NCBI GenBank assembly: GCA_964030785.1 | Contig: OZ034968.1 | Span: 53,627,230-53,691,229 of the forward strand | From: Siderastrea siderea | Taxonomy: Eukaryota > Cnidaria > Anthozoa > Scleractinia > Rhizangiidae | DNA length: 64,000 nt | Direction: 5' to 3' | Shown here: piece by piece, positions 1 to 10,213 of the stretch | Numbering within the stretch: position 1 is the first letter of the stretch | Layout: each line of letters starts with the position of its first letter | Translations under genes and position numbers: made by a program | Notes under the pieces: generated by a model | What the model saw: the letters and a program-made list of their open reading frames with translations, nothing else | Databases searched by the model: none | What the model was told of the DNA's origin: nothing

Positions 1-343
1 TTCCACATTGTATTTTTGATAACATGCAACAAGACTTCAACACGCATTTTATTATATATTAAGGAACTCACAACAACCTGACTTTTAGTTGTATACAAAT
101 TTGAAAATGATGAGTGAGTCATCGAAATGTCATTCAAAACTACTACTACTAATTTTTATTCTTAATTGACACAAAAAGTATGAGTTATATTTTATTGTTA
201 TTAAGAAATTCTGCAGCCAATCTGGAAAACCCAGCTGAGACAAACAAATGAATATTTTAATAAACAAGCCACACAAAAGCTTTCTAAGCAGCCCTGCCAG
301 ATAACTGCGGATTTTAATGTGTAACTAATTTTTTTTATTGCAG

Positions 344-378
344 GAAAAGATGGCCGTGATGGACGAGATGGAGCAAAG
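344..378 (+). CDS. Copy A collagen exon GKDGRDGRDGAK
   Basis: Acceptor TTGCAG and donor GTTAGC. Phase 1 in, phase 0 out, giving three Gly-X-Y triplets and a final GAK. Identical in peptide to copy B exon 5. Confidence 0.75.
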
Positions 379-1721
379 GTTAGCTACAAGTAATCCTTTT
401 TTTAGACCCCAGACTGAGCAGAATTTTACTGAACTTCGATAACACAGCAATGAGAATTAATGGTGCAGCTTGCCTTTGAAGTAGCCCAATTGGCACATCA
501 TCCTATGGGTGTGATTTTATAATGATATATTGGTCTTGGAAATATCTCAGTACACATTGAAAGAGTAAAAATAATATTGTGAGGAGCCTTCTATATATTG
601 GTTACCAGTAGACATATTATATCTACTGGTAACCAACTCTACATCTTTTAAGATGGGACTGATAATTTTCACTTTATGGTGTTTTTGTGGTTTTATTGCA
701 CTGAGTTCCTGGGAATAGGAGGAAGGGAATGAAGGTTGATTTCCATACAGAAGTGTCAGAGATGATCACTGTTGGGTGTAGAGCTAGCTATCTTCATTTG
801 GCATACAGCTGTAGGTCAGAATCAGCAATAAAATTATGCTTCAAACAACAGTCAAGCTTAAGTACAAGAACTATTGCAAAAAAATCATTAGACTCTTAGG
901 GGTAACTTGCAATCAGGTCATAACTGTTCTGCCTTTCCTCTCTTGCCTACACCTAAAATAATAAAATGCCTGATCAACTGGATTTTGTCTCAGGAGCAAA
1001 AATGAATTGGGACCATGCCTATTGCAGTACCTTTTCACCCATTTTTCTTTTTCAAAATTTCAGTTGTTCATACCAGAGAGGTTACAAAAGGTCATCTGTC
1101 ACTTCAACTTATATGACTGTGACTCTCTTAGAAAACAATTAGCTACAGTTTGCAATTATAATTAATTTGTTTAAAGATTAGGACATTGCTATATAGCTAC
1201 CATTATTTGCTACATGTACGTTAGTGTATTAGTCACGAAATGAATTATACCAGAGGACAACAGGTTGCTTCTTGGAAATTTTAAAGTGAACCCTTGATGG
1301 TCTAGTCTCCTACACAGCCGTTCTTAGGGTTGTCACACATTGCATGATGACCCTAAGAATGGCTGCTTAGGAGACTATTAAATAATGGTCCTGTGACAAT
1401 CCTGATTTTTGGGCGTGGCTCAAATTTATATTCATTCCTTAGAGGTACCCATTCTGCCAAGTCAGGAAAGTTTTTTTAGCTTTGCCTTTACGGCTGCTAA
1501 GGTACACTTTTTGTACCAGTCTACAATTTTAAGGAGGCTCATTTTAGAGTTTTTAAAACTCCCTACTGAAACAGTTGTATCAATCCATAAAGTTAAACCT
1601 CTAAAAGGTATAATGAGCTCTACTGCTGCACTTATATGGATCTCCCTGTCCCAGGGAATTTTCAATGCACATCTAGTACTAAAACAGTTGCAATTTACGT
1701 TTTTTATTTTTTTGCTTTAAG
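379..1721. other. Copy A intron
   Basis: No coding signal. It aligns in patches with the matching intron of copy B. A segment around 715-870 corresponds to a unit that is triplicated in B. A short inverted repeat lies at about 1310-1375 (GCCGTTCTTAGGGT versus ACCCTAAGAATGGC). Confidence 0.6.
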
Positions 1722-1775
1722 GGAGAGAAAGGTGAAGTAGGGATGCGAGGACAGGATGGGAATACTGGCATAAAG
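1722..1775 (+). CDS. Copy A collagen exon, 18 codons
   Basis: Encodes GEKGEVGMRGQDGNTGIK between TTTAAG and GTATTT. Gly occupies every third position. Copy B has lost two of these glycines in the matching exon. Confidence 0.75.
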
Positions 1776-2242
1776 GTATTTCTATTCTTTATTTATTTTT
1801 ATTGTGTTTATAATTTATCTTATTTAAAATGTCAATATACTTTTGGGGTGCAGGATTATATCATTATATGTTTGATTGTAGTTAATATGCAGTGTCTCAC
1901 CTTTTATTGATTTAAACAAAAATGCTAGGGCTTGGTTTTGGCTAAGATTGCTTGTTTGCTTTTCCCTGTGACTATCCTCAGCATAGTTTAATTTCATCGA
2001 CAGAAACATTGAGATTGTTAATTTTTTAACTGATCAGATATGGTTATTGTATGTGCAAAGTTGTTTTCTGTATGATGGCAAACGTTTTCAAGAAAGACTC
2101 TTTGTCTTTTGTGGTTTACACCCTAATTCACGATCATATGAGTCTGTTTTTTTTCTCGTTTTTTTTTAGTTTCAGTGACTTGTGAATTCTTCATATTTGA
2201 GCTGTCTGTATCAAATAATTTATGTATAGTTTGTCTTTCAAG

Positions 2243-2296
2243 GGAGAAAAGGGAGAACCAGGAATGACAGCAAACAGTAGTAATTTGGGTAGAAAA
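2243..2296 (+). CDS. Copy A collagen-linker exon, 18 codons
   Basis: Encodes GEKGEPGMTANSSNLGRK, with acceptor TTTCAAG and donor GTAAGT. The Asn/Ser-rich second half is a break in the triple helix shared with copies B and C. Confidence 0.75.
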
Positions 2297-2406
2297 GTAA
2301 GTATGATTGAAAATGCTGACAAGGTACTGCTGAAAACAAATTATACCATTTAGAATTTCAGATACCTTGGGATATTTAGCTTTTTAGCCTTTTGATCAGT
2401 GCATTC

Positions 2407-2573
2407 TGTAGTGTTCGTGAAGTATATTCCAGTGTATCGTACACGAAGTATTTAGGCGCGCAAAGCATGTATGTAAAGTGATTATTAAAGCATGGCGGAT
2501 TAGATTCGAGTCTGTATTATTTGCGTGCAATAATCTTGTTCCATCGGTTTAAATACGACGTTGGAATACGACA
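2407..2573 (+). repeat. 5' LTR of Gypsy element 1
   Basis: 167 bp, TG...CA termini, identical by eye to the 3' LTR. It should carry the promoter and the start of the retroelement transcript. Confidence 0.93.
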
Positions 2574-2575
2574 TC

Positions 2576-2590
2576 TGGCGACGAGAATCA
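2576..2590 (+). other. Primer-binding site-like sequence, element 1
   Basis: TGGCGACGAGAATCA begins two bases after the LTR with the TGG expected of a site pairing with a tRNA 3' CCA. Element 2 has TGGCGACGAGGAT in the same place. The primer tRNA was not identified. Confidence 0.6.
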
Positions 2591-2615
2591 AGTTTAGGTC
2601 CCAACCGATCGAGCA

Positions 2616-5600
2616 ATGGCATCAATAAAGATAGATGACCTCTCCAGCGTGAAACCGTTCGATCCTCATGGCGACCCTTCGAATGTTGGGCGGCGTTGGC
2701 AACGATGGATCAAAAGTTTTACACTGTACGCCGACAGCAAAGGCCTCATCATCCAAGCAGACAAAGATGATAACAAAGTCCAGAGGAGAGCTCTACTTCT
2801 TCACTCAGCCGGTGAAGACGTCCAAGAAATATTCGAAACGTTGGCCGACACGGGCGGGATAAAAGATTACGCAAAAGCTGAGAAAGCCTTAAATGACTAC
2901 TTCATCCCGAAAGTAAATTCGACATACCAGAACCACGTTTTCCGCAGCATGGAGCAGCACGATGGCGAAACTGTAGCCCAATTTGTGACTAGATTAAGAA
3001 GAGTGGTTAAAGATTGTGATTATGGCGAGCAAGCTGAAAATCAGATACGAGATCAAGTTGTCCAGCGTTGCAAATCACATGACTTACGGAGGAAATTGCT
3101 AGAAAAGGGAGAGAAGCTAACCCTGGAGCTCCTACTTTCGACGGCCGCAAACCATGAGCGTGTCCAATCGCAGTTGCAGAGTATGGAGAGTGGAAAGAAT
3201 GATGTGAACGCGGTGCGTGAGAAGCAGCCAGACAAAACAAAGGAGTCAACCAGTGGAACTACGAAGCATGCATGCTACAGATGTGGGAATGTGGGTCATT
3301 TTGGACGAGACCCTGAATGCCCTGCCAAAGGAAAAACCTGCCATAAGTGTGGAGGAGCTGACCATTTTGGTGCCCAGTGTCAGACAAAGAAAGGAGCCAA
3401 ACCTCCCAAACCTAGACGTGGAGGAAAGCCAACTGGAAAGAACCAGAAGAGGAAATCAGTCAGGTACGTGGAACGTGAAAGAGAGGAAGATGAGTATGCA
3501 TTTGCTGTGAATTCTGTTGCACCACCTGAGGAAATAAATGTAACTGTGGGCGGAGTTGTAGTTGCTATGTTGATTGATTCGGGTGCAAGCACCAATGTCA
3601 TTGACAAAAATCTGTGGTTAAAGTTGAAGCAAGAAAAGGTTAAGTGTGCGTCTAAGAAGAGTGATAAGAAGCTTTATGCATATGGCAGTGACCAGCCACT
3701 GAAAGTTCTTGGAACATTCTCAGCGTCAGTAAAAGCAGGCAAAAATGAAGTAGAAGCTGAATTTGCTGTTATTGATGGAAAAGGGGCAGCACTGCTGGGA
3801 AGGGAAACTGCCATACAGCTGGGTGTGTTGAAATTAGGCATCCCACTTTATTCAGTGACATCTAAGGAAACAATCATGTCTGATTACAAAGAAATCTTTG
3901 AAGGTGTGGGAAAGTTGAAAGATTACCAAGTTAAGTTGTATGTGGATCCAAACGTACCTCCTGTGGCGCAACCAGTCAGGCGCACTCCATTTAGTCTTCG
4001 AGACAAGGTTAAAGAGAAGGTTGAAGAACTTGTAGCTATGGACATAATTGAACCGGTAGAGGGCCCAACCCCGTGGGTTAGTCCAGTCGTAGTGGTACCA
4101 AAGCAGAATGATGAAATACGTTTGTGTGTAGACATGCGAAGGGCCAATGAAGCCATCATCAGGGAACGCTACCCCATACCTACTGTAGATGAAGTGCTCC
4201 AAAACCTTAACCAAAGCACTGTGTTCAGTAAACTTGACCTGAAGTGGGGTTATCATCAGTTGGAACTCCATCGAGACTCCAGAAGCATCACAACCTTCAC
4301 TACACACTGTGGGTTATACCGGTACAAGCGCCTTATGTTTGGCATAAGTTCGGCTCCAGAAGTGTACCAGCATGTCATCCAACAAGCATTACAAGATTGC
4401 GAAGGTGTTGCCAACATTTCAGATGACATCATTGTTCATGGAAGGAACACTGAAGAACACGACAAGAGATTGCAACGAGTCTTGGAGAGGCTGAAAGAGA
4501 AGAATCTAACGTTGAATGCAGGGAAGTGCAGATTTCACATGACCCAAATGGTGTTCATGGGGCTAGTGCTAACCAATAATGGTATTGGTCCTGCCGAAGA
4601 CAAGGTGAAAGCCATTGTGGATGCAAGAGAACCACAGAGTGCCTCTGAAGTCAGAAGTTTCCTGGGATTGGCAAACTACAATGCTCGATTTATCCCAGAC
4701 TTTGCTACAGTTGCTGAACCGTTGCGCAGACTAACCAAGAAAGGTGTTCGTTTTGAGTTTGGAGATGAGCAGAGGAAGGCGTTCAATGAGCTGAAGATGA
4801 GACTATCAAGTGCAGAAACCCTTGGTTATTTCGACAAAGATGCTAAGACACTGATTATAGCGGACGCAAGCCCAGTAGGCCTCGGCGCAATCCTAATCCA
4901 AGAACAGCAAGGCAGGAAAAGAGTCATCAGCTATGCAAGCAAGAGTCTTAGTGATGTAGAACGGCGTTACTCCCAGACCGAAAAAGAAGCCTTGGCAGTC
5001 GTTTGGGCATGCGAACGTTTCCATGTGTACCTGTACGGCATTGAATTCGAACTGTACACAGATCACAAGCCACTGGAAACAATCTACTCTAGCAGATCGA
5101 AGCCGTGTGCACGAATTGAAAGATGGATTCTGCGATTACAGCCGTACAAGTTCAAAGTTAAATACTTACCTGGAGAGCAGAACATTGCTGATCCGTTATC
5201 GCGTTTACTTCAAGAAAACAAGCAAGTGGAATCTTCATCTGCTCACAAAGTCTCAGATGAATTTGTCAGATTCGTCGCAGTAACTGCCACTCCTCGAGCA
5301 ATGACAACACGTGAAATTGAAGAAGCCTCATCAGAAGAAAGAGAATTTGTCGAATTGCATCAGTGCATAAAGAATGGAAACTGGAAAGGTGACCAGCATA
5401 AGCAGTACATACCAGTATGCAGTGAGCTGTGTGTGATTGGAAAGTTGATCCTTCGAGATACCAGGATTGTCATACCAACCAAGTTGAGACCTCAAGTACT
5501 CTCCCTGGCCCATGAAGGACATCCAGGAATTGTCAGCATGAAGCAGAGATTGCGGTCAAAAGTATGGTGGCCGGGAATCGACAGAGAAGCTGAAAGATTC

Positions 5601-6587
5601 TGCAAGACCTGTCATGGTTGTCAGCTTGTAAGCAGTCCATCCAACCCGGAACCAATCAAGTCAACCCCATTACCAAGTGGCCCATGGCAAGATCTGGCCA
5701 TCGACCTGTTAGGCCCATTACCCTCAGGAGACTCTGTTTTAGTTGTCGTCGATTACTTCAGCAGATATTATGAAGTGGAAATCATGCGCTCCACAACGTC
5801 CGAGAAGATCATAGAATGCTTGGAGAAAATCTTCACCACCCATGGATTACCTTTATCGCTTAGAAGCGACAACGGACCACAGTTTAGTTCAGACACCTTT
5901 GAGCAGTACTTAAAAGACCAAGGCATAGAGCACAGGAAGACCACTCCATTGTGGCCGCAAGCAAATGGAGAAGTAGAAAGACAAAACAAGTCCCTGTTAA
6001 AGAGAATGAGAATAGCTCAAGCCGAAGGAAAAGAATGGAAGAAGGAGTTGCGCAAGTACTTGGTGGCATATAGATCAACCCCTCATACCACCACAGGCGT
6101 GAGTCCAGCAGAACTTCTGTTTGGCAGGAAGATGCGTACTAAGTTACCAGAACTAAGAGAGGAGAGCATAGCAAGTGAGATGCGAGACAGAGATGGTGAA
6201 ATGAAAGCAAAGGCAAAACAGTATGCAGACAAGAGGAGGAATGCCCAGGAATCAGACCTAACTCCTGGTGACAAAGTTTTGGTAAGACAAGAGCGGAGAA
6301 ACAAGTTATCGACACCGTTTGCTCCTGAGCCATATGATGTTATCTCTAAAAATGGGAACAGTGTTGTTATTGAATCACCAGAAGGTGTTCAAAGTATGCG
6401 GAACACAACCCATGTAAAGAAGTATGAGGAGCCGTCACCGAGCCCGGATGAAACAACTCTGGTGCCAGATGATACAGCCCCCGCGGAACTGGAGGCAGAA
6501 CAAGAAAAGGCCAGCAGCCCAGTCGTTTCCAGACCGAGTAGAGTCAGGAAGTTACCTGAGAGATTCAAGGACTTTGATTTGACTTAG
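2616..6587 (+). CDS. Gag-Pol polyprotein of Gypsy element 1
   Basis: A single 1323-residue frame with no gag/pol shift. Order (approximate residues): capsid-like Gag 1-200; two CCHC zinc knuckles 218-255; aspartic protease with LIDSGAS near 318; reverse transcriptase about 445-695, with catalytic box read as ISDD near 599 instead of the common Y-x-DD; RNase H with ADASPVGLG near 745 and TDHKPLE near 814; integrase with an H-H-C-C finger 964-998 and a D-D-E core (D near 1028, SDNG near 1083, GEVE near 1116). The start gives MASIKIDD, right after the leader. Domain order RT-RH-IN is Ty3/Gypsy. It resembles the K02A2.6-like cnidarian Gypsy proteins (clade tentative). No stop or missing catalytic residue is visible, so it may be active. 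Confidence 0.93.
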   Translation: MASIKIDDLSSVKPFDPHGDPSNVGRRWQRWIKSFTLYADSKGLIIQADKDDNKVQRRALLLHSAGEDVQEIFETLADTGGIKDYAKAEKALNDYFIPKVNSTYQNHVFRSMEQHDGETVAQFVTRLRRVVKDCDYGEQAENQIRDQVVQRCKSHDLRRKLLEKGEKLTLELLLSTAANHERVQSQLQSMESGKNDVNAVREKQPDKTKESTSGTTKHACYRCGNVGHFGRDPECPAKGKTCHKCGGADHFGAQCQTKKGAKPPKPRRGGKPTGKNQKRKSVRYVEREREEDEYAFAVNSVAPPEEINVTVGGVVVAMLIDSGASTNVIDKNLWLKLKQEKVKCASKKSDKKLYAYGSDQPLKVLGTFSASVKAGKNEVEAEFAVIDGKGAALLGRETAIQLGVLKLGIPLYSVTSKETIMSDYKEIFEGVGKLKDYQVKLYVDPNVPPVAQPVRRTPFSLRDKVKEKVEELVAMDIIEPVEGPTPWVSPVVVVPKQNDEIRLCVDMRRANEAIIRERYPIPTVDEVLQNLNQSTVFSKLDLKWGYHQLELHRDSRSITTFTTHCGLYRYKRLMFGISSAPEVYQHVIQQALQDCEGVANISDDIIVHGRNTEEHDKRLQRVLERLKEKNLTLNAGKCRFHMTQMVFMGLVLTNNGIGPAEDKVKAIVDAREPQSASEVRSFLGLANYNARFIPDFATVAEPLRRLTKKGVRFEFGDEQRKAFNELKMRLSSAETLGYFDKDAKTLIIADASPVGLGAILIQEQQGRKRVISYASKSLSDVERRYSQTEKEALAVVWACERFHVYLYGIEFELYTDHKPLETIYSSRSKPCARIERWILRLQPYKFKVKYLPGEQNIADPLSRLLQENKQVESSSAHKVSDEFVRFVAVTATPRAMTTREIEEASSEEREFVELHQCIKNGNWKGDQHKQYIPVCSELCVIGKLILRDTRIVIPTKLRPQVLSLAHEGHPGIVSMKQRLRSKVWWPGIDREAERFCKTCHGCQLVSSPSNPEPIKSTPLPSGPWQDLAIDLLGPLPSGDSVLVVVDYFSRYYEVEIMRSTTSEKIIECLEKIFTTHGLPLSLRSDNGPQFSSDTFEQYLKDQGIEHRKTTPLWPQANGEVERQNKSLLKRMRIAQAEGKEWKKELRKYLVAYRSTPHTTTGVSPAELLFGRKMRTKLPELREESIASEMRDRDGEMKAKAKQYADKRRNAQESDLTPGDKVLVRQERRNKLSTPFAPEPYDVISKNGNSVVIESPEGVQSMRNTTHVKKYEEPSPSPDETTLVPDDTAPAELEAEQEKASSPVVSRPSRVRKLPERFKDFDLT

Positions 6588-6830
6588 TGTCATTTTCAAG
6601 GACTCTGCCGTGACCTGAGTGTCATTGTTTAAGACTGTGTTATGACCATTATTGACTGTTATGACCATTATTGAATGCTGCAGTCTAAAGAGAGAGAACT
6701 TTGATTCTTGGTTAGCCATAGTTTAAGTTTAAGTTTTATCGGACTGTTAAGTCTGATTGTAATAGTGTTGACATTTTCTAAGTTCGAAGCGTTGATAATT
6801 TACAGCTTATTTACTAAGTTCGTTTACCGG

Positions 6831-6843
6831 AAAAAGGAAGGGA
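6831..6843 (+). other. Polypurine tract, element 1
   Basis: AAAAAGGAAGGGA sits immediately before the 3' LTR, the usual position for plus-strand priming. Confidence 0.7.
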
Positions 6844-7010
6844 TGTAGTGTTCGTGAAGTATATTCCAGTGTATCGTACACGAAGTATTTAGGCGCGCAA
6901 AGCATGTATGTAAAGTGATTATTAAAGCATGGCGGATTAGATTCGAGTCTGTATTATTTGCGTGCAATAATCTTGTTCCATCGGTTTAAATACGACGTTG
7001 GAATACGACA
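6844..7010 (+). repeat. 3' LTR of Gypsy element 1
   Basis: Second 167-bp copy, followed directly by CATTC, the target duplication. Confidence 0.93.
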
Positions 7011-7223
7011 CATTCCTCTCATGTTGTTGGATAAATCACTGCATTATGTCCACGACAGTAAACTATAAAAATTAAACTCCTATATTTATTCCAAAATATG
7101 TTTCAATACCATTTTAGACTTTTTCTGCAGTGATCAAGCTTCCCAAAATCAGCCTTTTTTATCACTTACTTTCACCAGTTCTTTTTTGGCATTACATAAA
7201 CAACGTTGTTGATAAGAAAGATG

Positions 7224-7448
7224 CAATATTCAGTTTGTCATGAGCGGGGGAGAAAGAAAAATTCGAGTCCCTGACTTGAATCAAACCCATGACCTCCCGT
7301 GCACCAGTCGGGCACTCTAGCCACTGAGCTACTGGGAGACTTGTTGTGAGCGAGGTCCAATTTACTAGGTTCATTGTGACATGCGTCCTGCATAGTGCTG
7401 GGATCAGCAATGTCAAAAGCACCATGTGTGATAAGAAAAGGAAAGATG
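7224..7448 (-). mobile_element. tRNA-derived SINE, copy 1
   Basis: On the minus strand it contains an A-box-like TAGCTCAGTGG and a diverged B box (GGTTTGATTCA), followed by a SINE body ending near TTTGTCATGAC. The same unit recurs at 26168, 32244 and 32511. It lies in the intron of copy A, just after the Gypsy element. This copy has the most degenerate B box of the four. Confidence 0.7.
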
Positions 7449-7848
7449 TTGATATTGTTTAACTGTTTTTACTTTTAAGGTGAAGGGGTTGTTACATGAT
7501 GGTAATAACTGTAGCAACAATGGTAATGTCAATGAACAGTCAATCCACAGTGATTTGAATGTTAATAATTGGTAGATTCCGAGAGTTTTGATTTAAGGAG
7601 GGCGTTGAAGAATGGCAAATCTAGACTACATTTTTTATTGGTCGGGTGCTTGGATTTAAAATAGACGGGTTTAATTATTATTTTGTTTAGTAACGAACAT
7701 GTACATGAATTTTATGTCATCATGAAAAACTTTTTTGTGTATATAGTGTACCACATGGTGAGAAGTATAAAACCCGAAAACGAGAAATTTCATTTCAACA
7801 AGCCTTGGTTTCTTGTTAAGTTAATATTTTGAATTTTCTCCCTTTTAG

Positions 7849-7938
7849 GGTGAGAAAGGATCTCCTGGAGACAAAGGATCACAAGGAGAAAAAGGACAAC
7901 CAGGACAGAAAGGAATGCCGGGAACATGTGACTTAAAG
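7849..7938 (+). CDS. Copy A collagen exon, 30 codons
   Basis: About eight Gly-X-Y triplets beginning GEKGSPGDKG, ending in the non-collagen sequence GTCDLK with a Cys. Acceptor CTTTTAG and donor GTAATG. Best-conserved collagen exon of the family. Confidence 0.8.
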
Positions 7939-8050
7939 GTAATGAGACGTTTTTCTTTTACTACTTTTAAAACATAGAGCCACCATGAAAAAAGTTTTTG
8001 ATGGATATTGTTAACGACGTGTATTTCTTCTTTCTTTTGTCCATTTTCAG

Positions 8051-8087
8051 GGCTCATCTCCCAGCAAGTCAGCTTGTTGTGCATCGG
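8051..8087 (+). CDS. Copy A Cys-Cys exon (SSPSKSACCAS)
   Basis: Phase 0 in, phase 1 out, with donor GTAAGG. The Cys-Cys pair just after the collagen region could link chains (inference). In B and C the next exon begins ECSTG; that exon is absent here. Confidence 0.7.
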
Positions 8088-8689
8088 GTAAGGACACTAT
8101 TTCAGGTCATCCTTTTTACTTTCAGAACATTTTTGAGCTTCTCATAAAGTATGTTTCCTTATTGTTCTCACAGCCAATTTTGGCGGCGTTGTGTTGTTTC
8201 AAAGTTTACCATGCTTCAAGTCTAACGCAGTCTGACAAACTTCTCTGTAAAGTTGTCCTTTCCGTGAACCATCATAGAATAGTAGGCCGTGTAAGATAAC
8301 TCGGTTCTTCAAATTCTGTTGCTTTGTGTGTATTTTTGAACAACCAAATCTGTCAAGTTTTGGAGTTCCAATGAAAATCTAAATAAGTAAGGGCAGAGGT
8401 CATGAAACAAGTTCTTGTTGGGTTATCAGTTGCAATTTTTTGTGTCGTTATGGGTGGTAAAGTAAAATTGTTGAATATAAAATTAGCGAACAATGTTTAG
8501 TGTCGTCACAGCATGTACCATTTTTAAGGTTTTGTAGTTTACATTTATTACCCCGCCGTCAGGACGGGGTCTAGTAATACCCGTTTTTTTTTTTTTTTTT
8601 TTTGTCGTGGTCACTTGCCCCAGACCTCCGCCCGGTCAAAACAATACTTGCCGGTATTATAAAATCTTGGTTCGTTTAGCCCTGTTTAG

Positions 8690-9345
8690 CGTTATTTCGC
8701 CAGAATTTTCATGTAAGTTGGTGTAGAAAATTACTGGCGATTTAATGGCATGAAAGCCCCTTCGATGAAAGCAAGAACGAAGGTGCTAGCAAGCTTTGAA
8801 GCTGGCTTGAATTCGCCAAACTTGCCCTGGCACGTAAACATTACATCACTGAAACACAGTAGCCGATACGGGGAAGTCCCTTGCTTTCGCCAAGTTGAAT
8901 AATTCAACCGTGAAATGCAAGCATTTTTTTGGCAGTTTTGCCTTGCTTCGCCTTGCTTCGCCAAAATCTTTAGGGAAAGTTGTGTAGAAAAGTACGAGAA
9001 ATTCAGTGGAGTTGACTTCTCTTCAATGAGAGCAAGAACGAAGGTGCTAGCGAGCTTTGAAGCTGGCATGAATTCGCCTAACTAAGGCCCTGGCACGTAA
9101 ACATTAGACCACTAAAATCACAGAAGCCGATTCGGGGAAGTCCCTTACTTTCGCCAAGTTGAATAATTCAACAGTCAAATGCAAGCATTTTCTTGGCAGT
9201 TTTGCTTTGCTTCGCCAAAATCTTTAAGCAAAATTGTGTAGAAAAGTACAAGGAATTCAATGGACTTAACTTTTCTTCGACGAGAGCAAGGACGAATGTA
9301 GTAGCGAGCTTTAGTTTGAAAGCTGGCATGAACTCGCCATCGCTA
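8690..9345. repeat. Tandem repeat, period about 255-261 bp, about 2.5 units
   Basis: The phrase AGAGCAAGAACGAAGGTGCT recurs at about 8770, 9030 and 9285 with the following CTAGCGAGCTTTGAAGCTGG. Units share CTTCGCC-rich segments and diverge by a few percent to about 10%. Confidence 0.75.
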
Positions 9346-9483
9346 TGAGCTTAGTAATATTATGATGTAAAGTGTATGATAGAGTGCCAAGAAGTGAGCA
9401 ATGCTGCCCTCCATAATTTTTCCCCGGTCACAGGCCTTAAAAGAAGAAATTAGAAATGAGAACCAAGATAAAAGAAAAATCTT

Positions 9484-9558
9484 TGACCCCGGCGGGATTT
9501 GAACCCACGACCTCCTGATTAGAACGTCGTCGCTCTACCAACTGAGCTACGAGGCCAG
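9484..9558 (-). mobile_element. tRNA-like sequence, probable SINE head or pseudo-tRNA
   Basis: The minus strand reads GGCCTCGTAGCTCAGTTGG... with GGGTTCAAATCCC and a pairable seven-base acceptor stem. D and T arms fold well and the A and B boxes are intact. The anticodon stem (ACGAC/TCAGG) does not pair, so a working tRNA is unlikely. If read as a loop, the anticodon would be TCT. It sits inside a longer repeated body, which favours a SINE. Confidence 0.6.
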
Positions 9559-9803
9559 GCTGAGTCACGCTATGATCAAAATATTTCATCAAAACTCTTC
9601 GTCACGCACGCTAAGACAGGGTGATTAGGCAAGTCATGTCTTGATTTATATTATCATTGCAAACACGTAAAAAATACGATAAATCACCAACTTTTAAAAT
9701 TTACACCACTTCGGCTTGTATCTTACGTGGCCGTAATATATTTTGGACCCCAAGGGCAGTTCGAACAACGCCGGGGTTAATGCCCCTGGGGCTTTTCTTG
9801 TTA

Positions 9804-10200
9804 CCCCGCATACACAACAGGAACTTTGTTTATTTGAAAGTTTGAGAGTATTTGTCTTTAGTTGTGGGGATTCGAAATAGATTAATGATTTTAGTAAGAT
9901 GTTAATTACACGTAATTGTCTGTAGCCAATCGAGAAAGATATAAGAAACAGCACAAAGGAAAGGTGAACGTTTTTCGTATCAAAACATAATTGATTTGTT
10001 GCTTTCTTAGTTGTGGTGTAGAATTACTAAAGTTAACAATTATTAAAGTTGTGCTTGGATAGTTACAGTTTTGTCTTCTTTGTTTAAAGCGTGAATTTCA
10101 CGAGGCATGGATGGTCAAGAGTTTGCGTAAGCGCGATATTCAATTCTTCAAACTTATGAAAATGATGCTAATTTGTTTTGTCCTTGTGACTCGCGTCAGC
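9804..10200 (+). other. Orphan 3' UTR of copy A
   Basis: Matches the 3' UTRs of B (from about 40512) and C (from about 63916), including ACACAACAGGAACTTTGT and the downstream GTCTTCTTTGTT segment. An ATTAAA at 10042 is in the place of the AATAAA of copy B. Homology with B ends at GAGCTTCCATTG near 10216. Confidence 0.75.
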
Positions 10201-10213
10201 GTTTGAGCTTCCA

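Larger units (their letters stand above)
2407..7010 (+). mobile_element. Complete Ty3/Gypsy LTR retrotransposon (element 1)
   Basis: 4604 bp bounded by two 167-bp LTRs that read as identical, starting TGTAGTG and ending ACGACA, and flanked by a 5-bp TSD (CATTC at 2402-2406 and 7011-7015). A primer-binding-type TGGCGACGAG lies 2 bp after the 5' LTR, and a purine-rich tract abuts the 3' LTR. One long gag-pol frame fills the interior. It is inserted in sense orientation in an intron of copy A; copy B shows the uninterrupted site near 38250. Identical LTRs and an open frame indicate recent insertion. Confidence 0.95.
8311..9803. repeat. Composite repeat block replacing the EAR exon of copy A
   Basis: Between the last intron sequence alignable to copy C and the start of the family 3' UTR lies unrelated DNA: unique sequence, a hairpin-forming CCCCGCC/GGACGGGG segment at about 8550, a 22-bp T run, a tandem repeat, and a tRNA-like SINE. 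The right edge, GTTACCCCGCATACACAAC, joins repeat to 3' UTR. The order suggests repeat insertion combined with deletion of the exon. Confidence 0.6.
344..10200 (+). pseudogene. Collagen-EAR gene copy A, 3' part, lacking the EAR exon
   Basis: Five exons align one-to-one with copies B and C: 344-378, 1722-1775, 2243-2296, 7849-7938 and 8051-8087. All have AG/GT borders and compatible phases (1-0, 0-0, 0-0, 0-0, 0-1). They encode Gly-X-Y collagen repeats and a Cys-Cys segment. The upstream exons lie outside the window. The intron after the last exon matches copy C to about 8310. Unrelated repeats then run to about 9803, and the sequence resumes with the family 3' UTR. The roughly 1.08-kb terminal exon with EAR repeats is therefore missing. 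A Gypsy element sits in the intron between exons 3 and 4. The intact protein would be a secreted extracellular matrix-type protein. This copy cannot make the propeller domain, so it is probably a pseudogene, unless a truncated collagen-only product is made. Confidence 0.8.

Noticed and set aside
9484..9558. Functional tRNA-Arg gene (anticodon TCT)
   Set aside because: The anticodon stem does not pair and the sequence continues into a repeat body.
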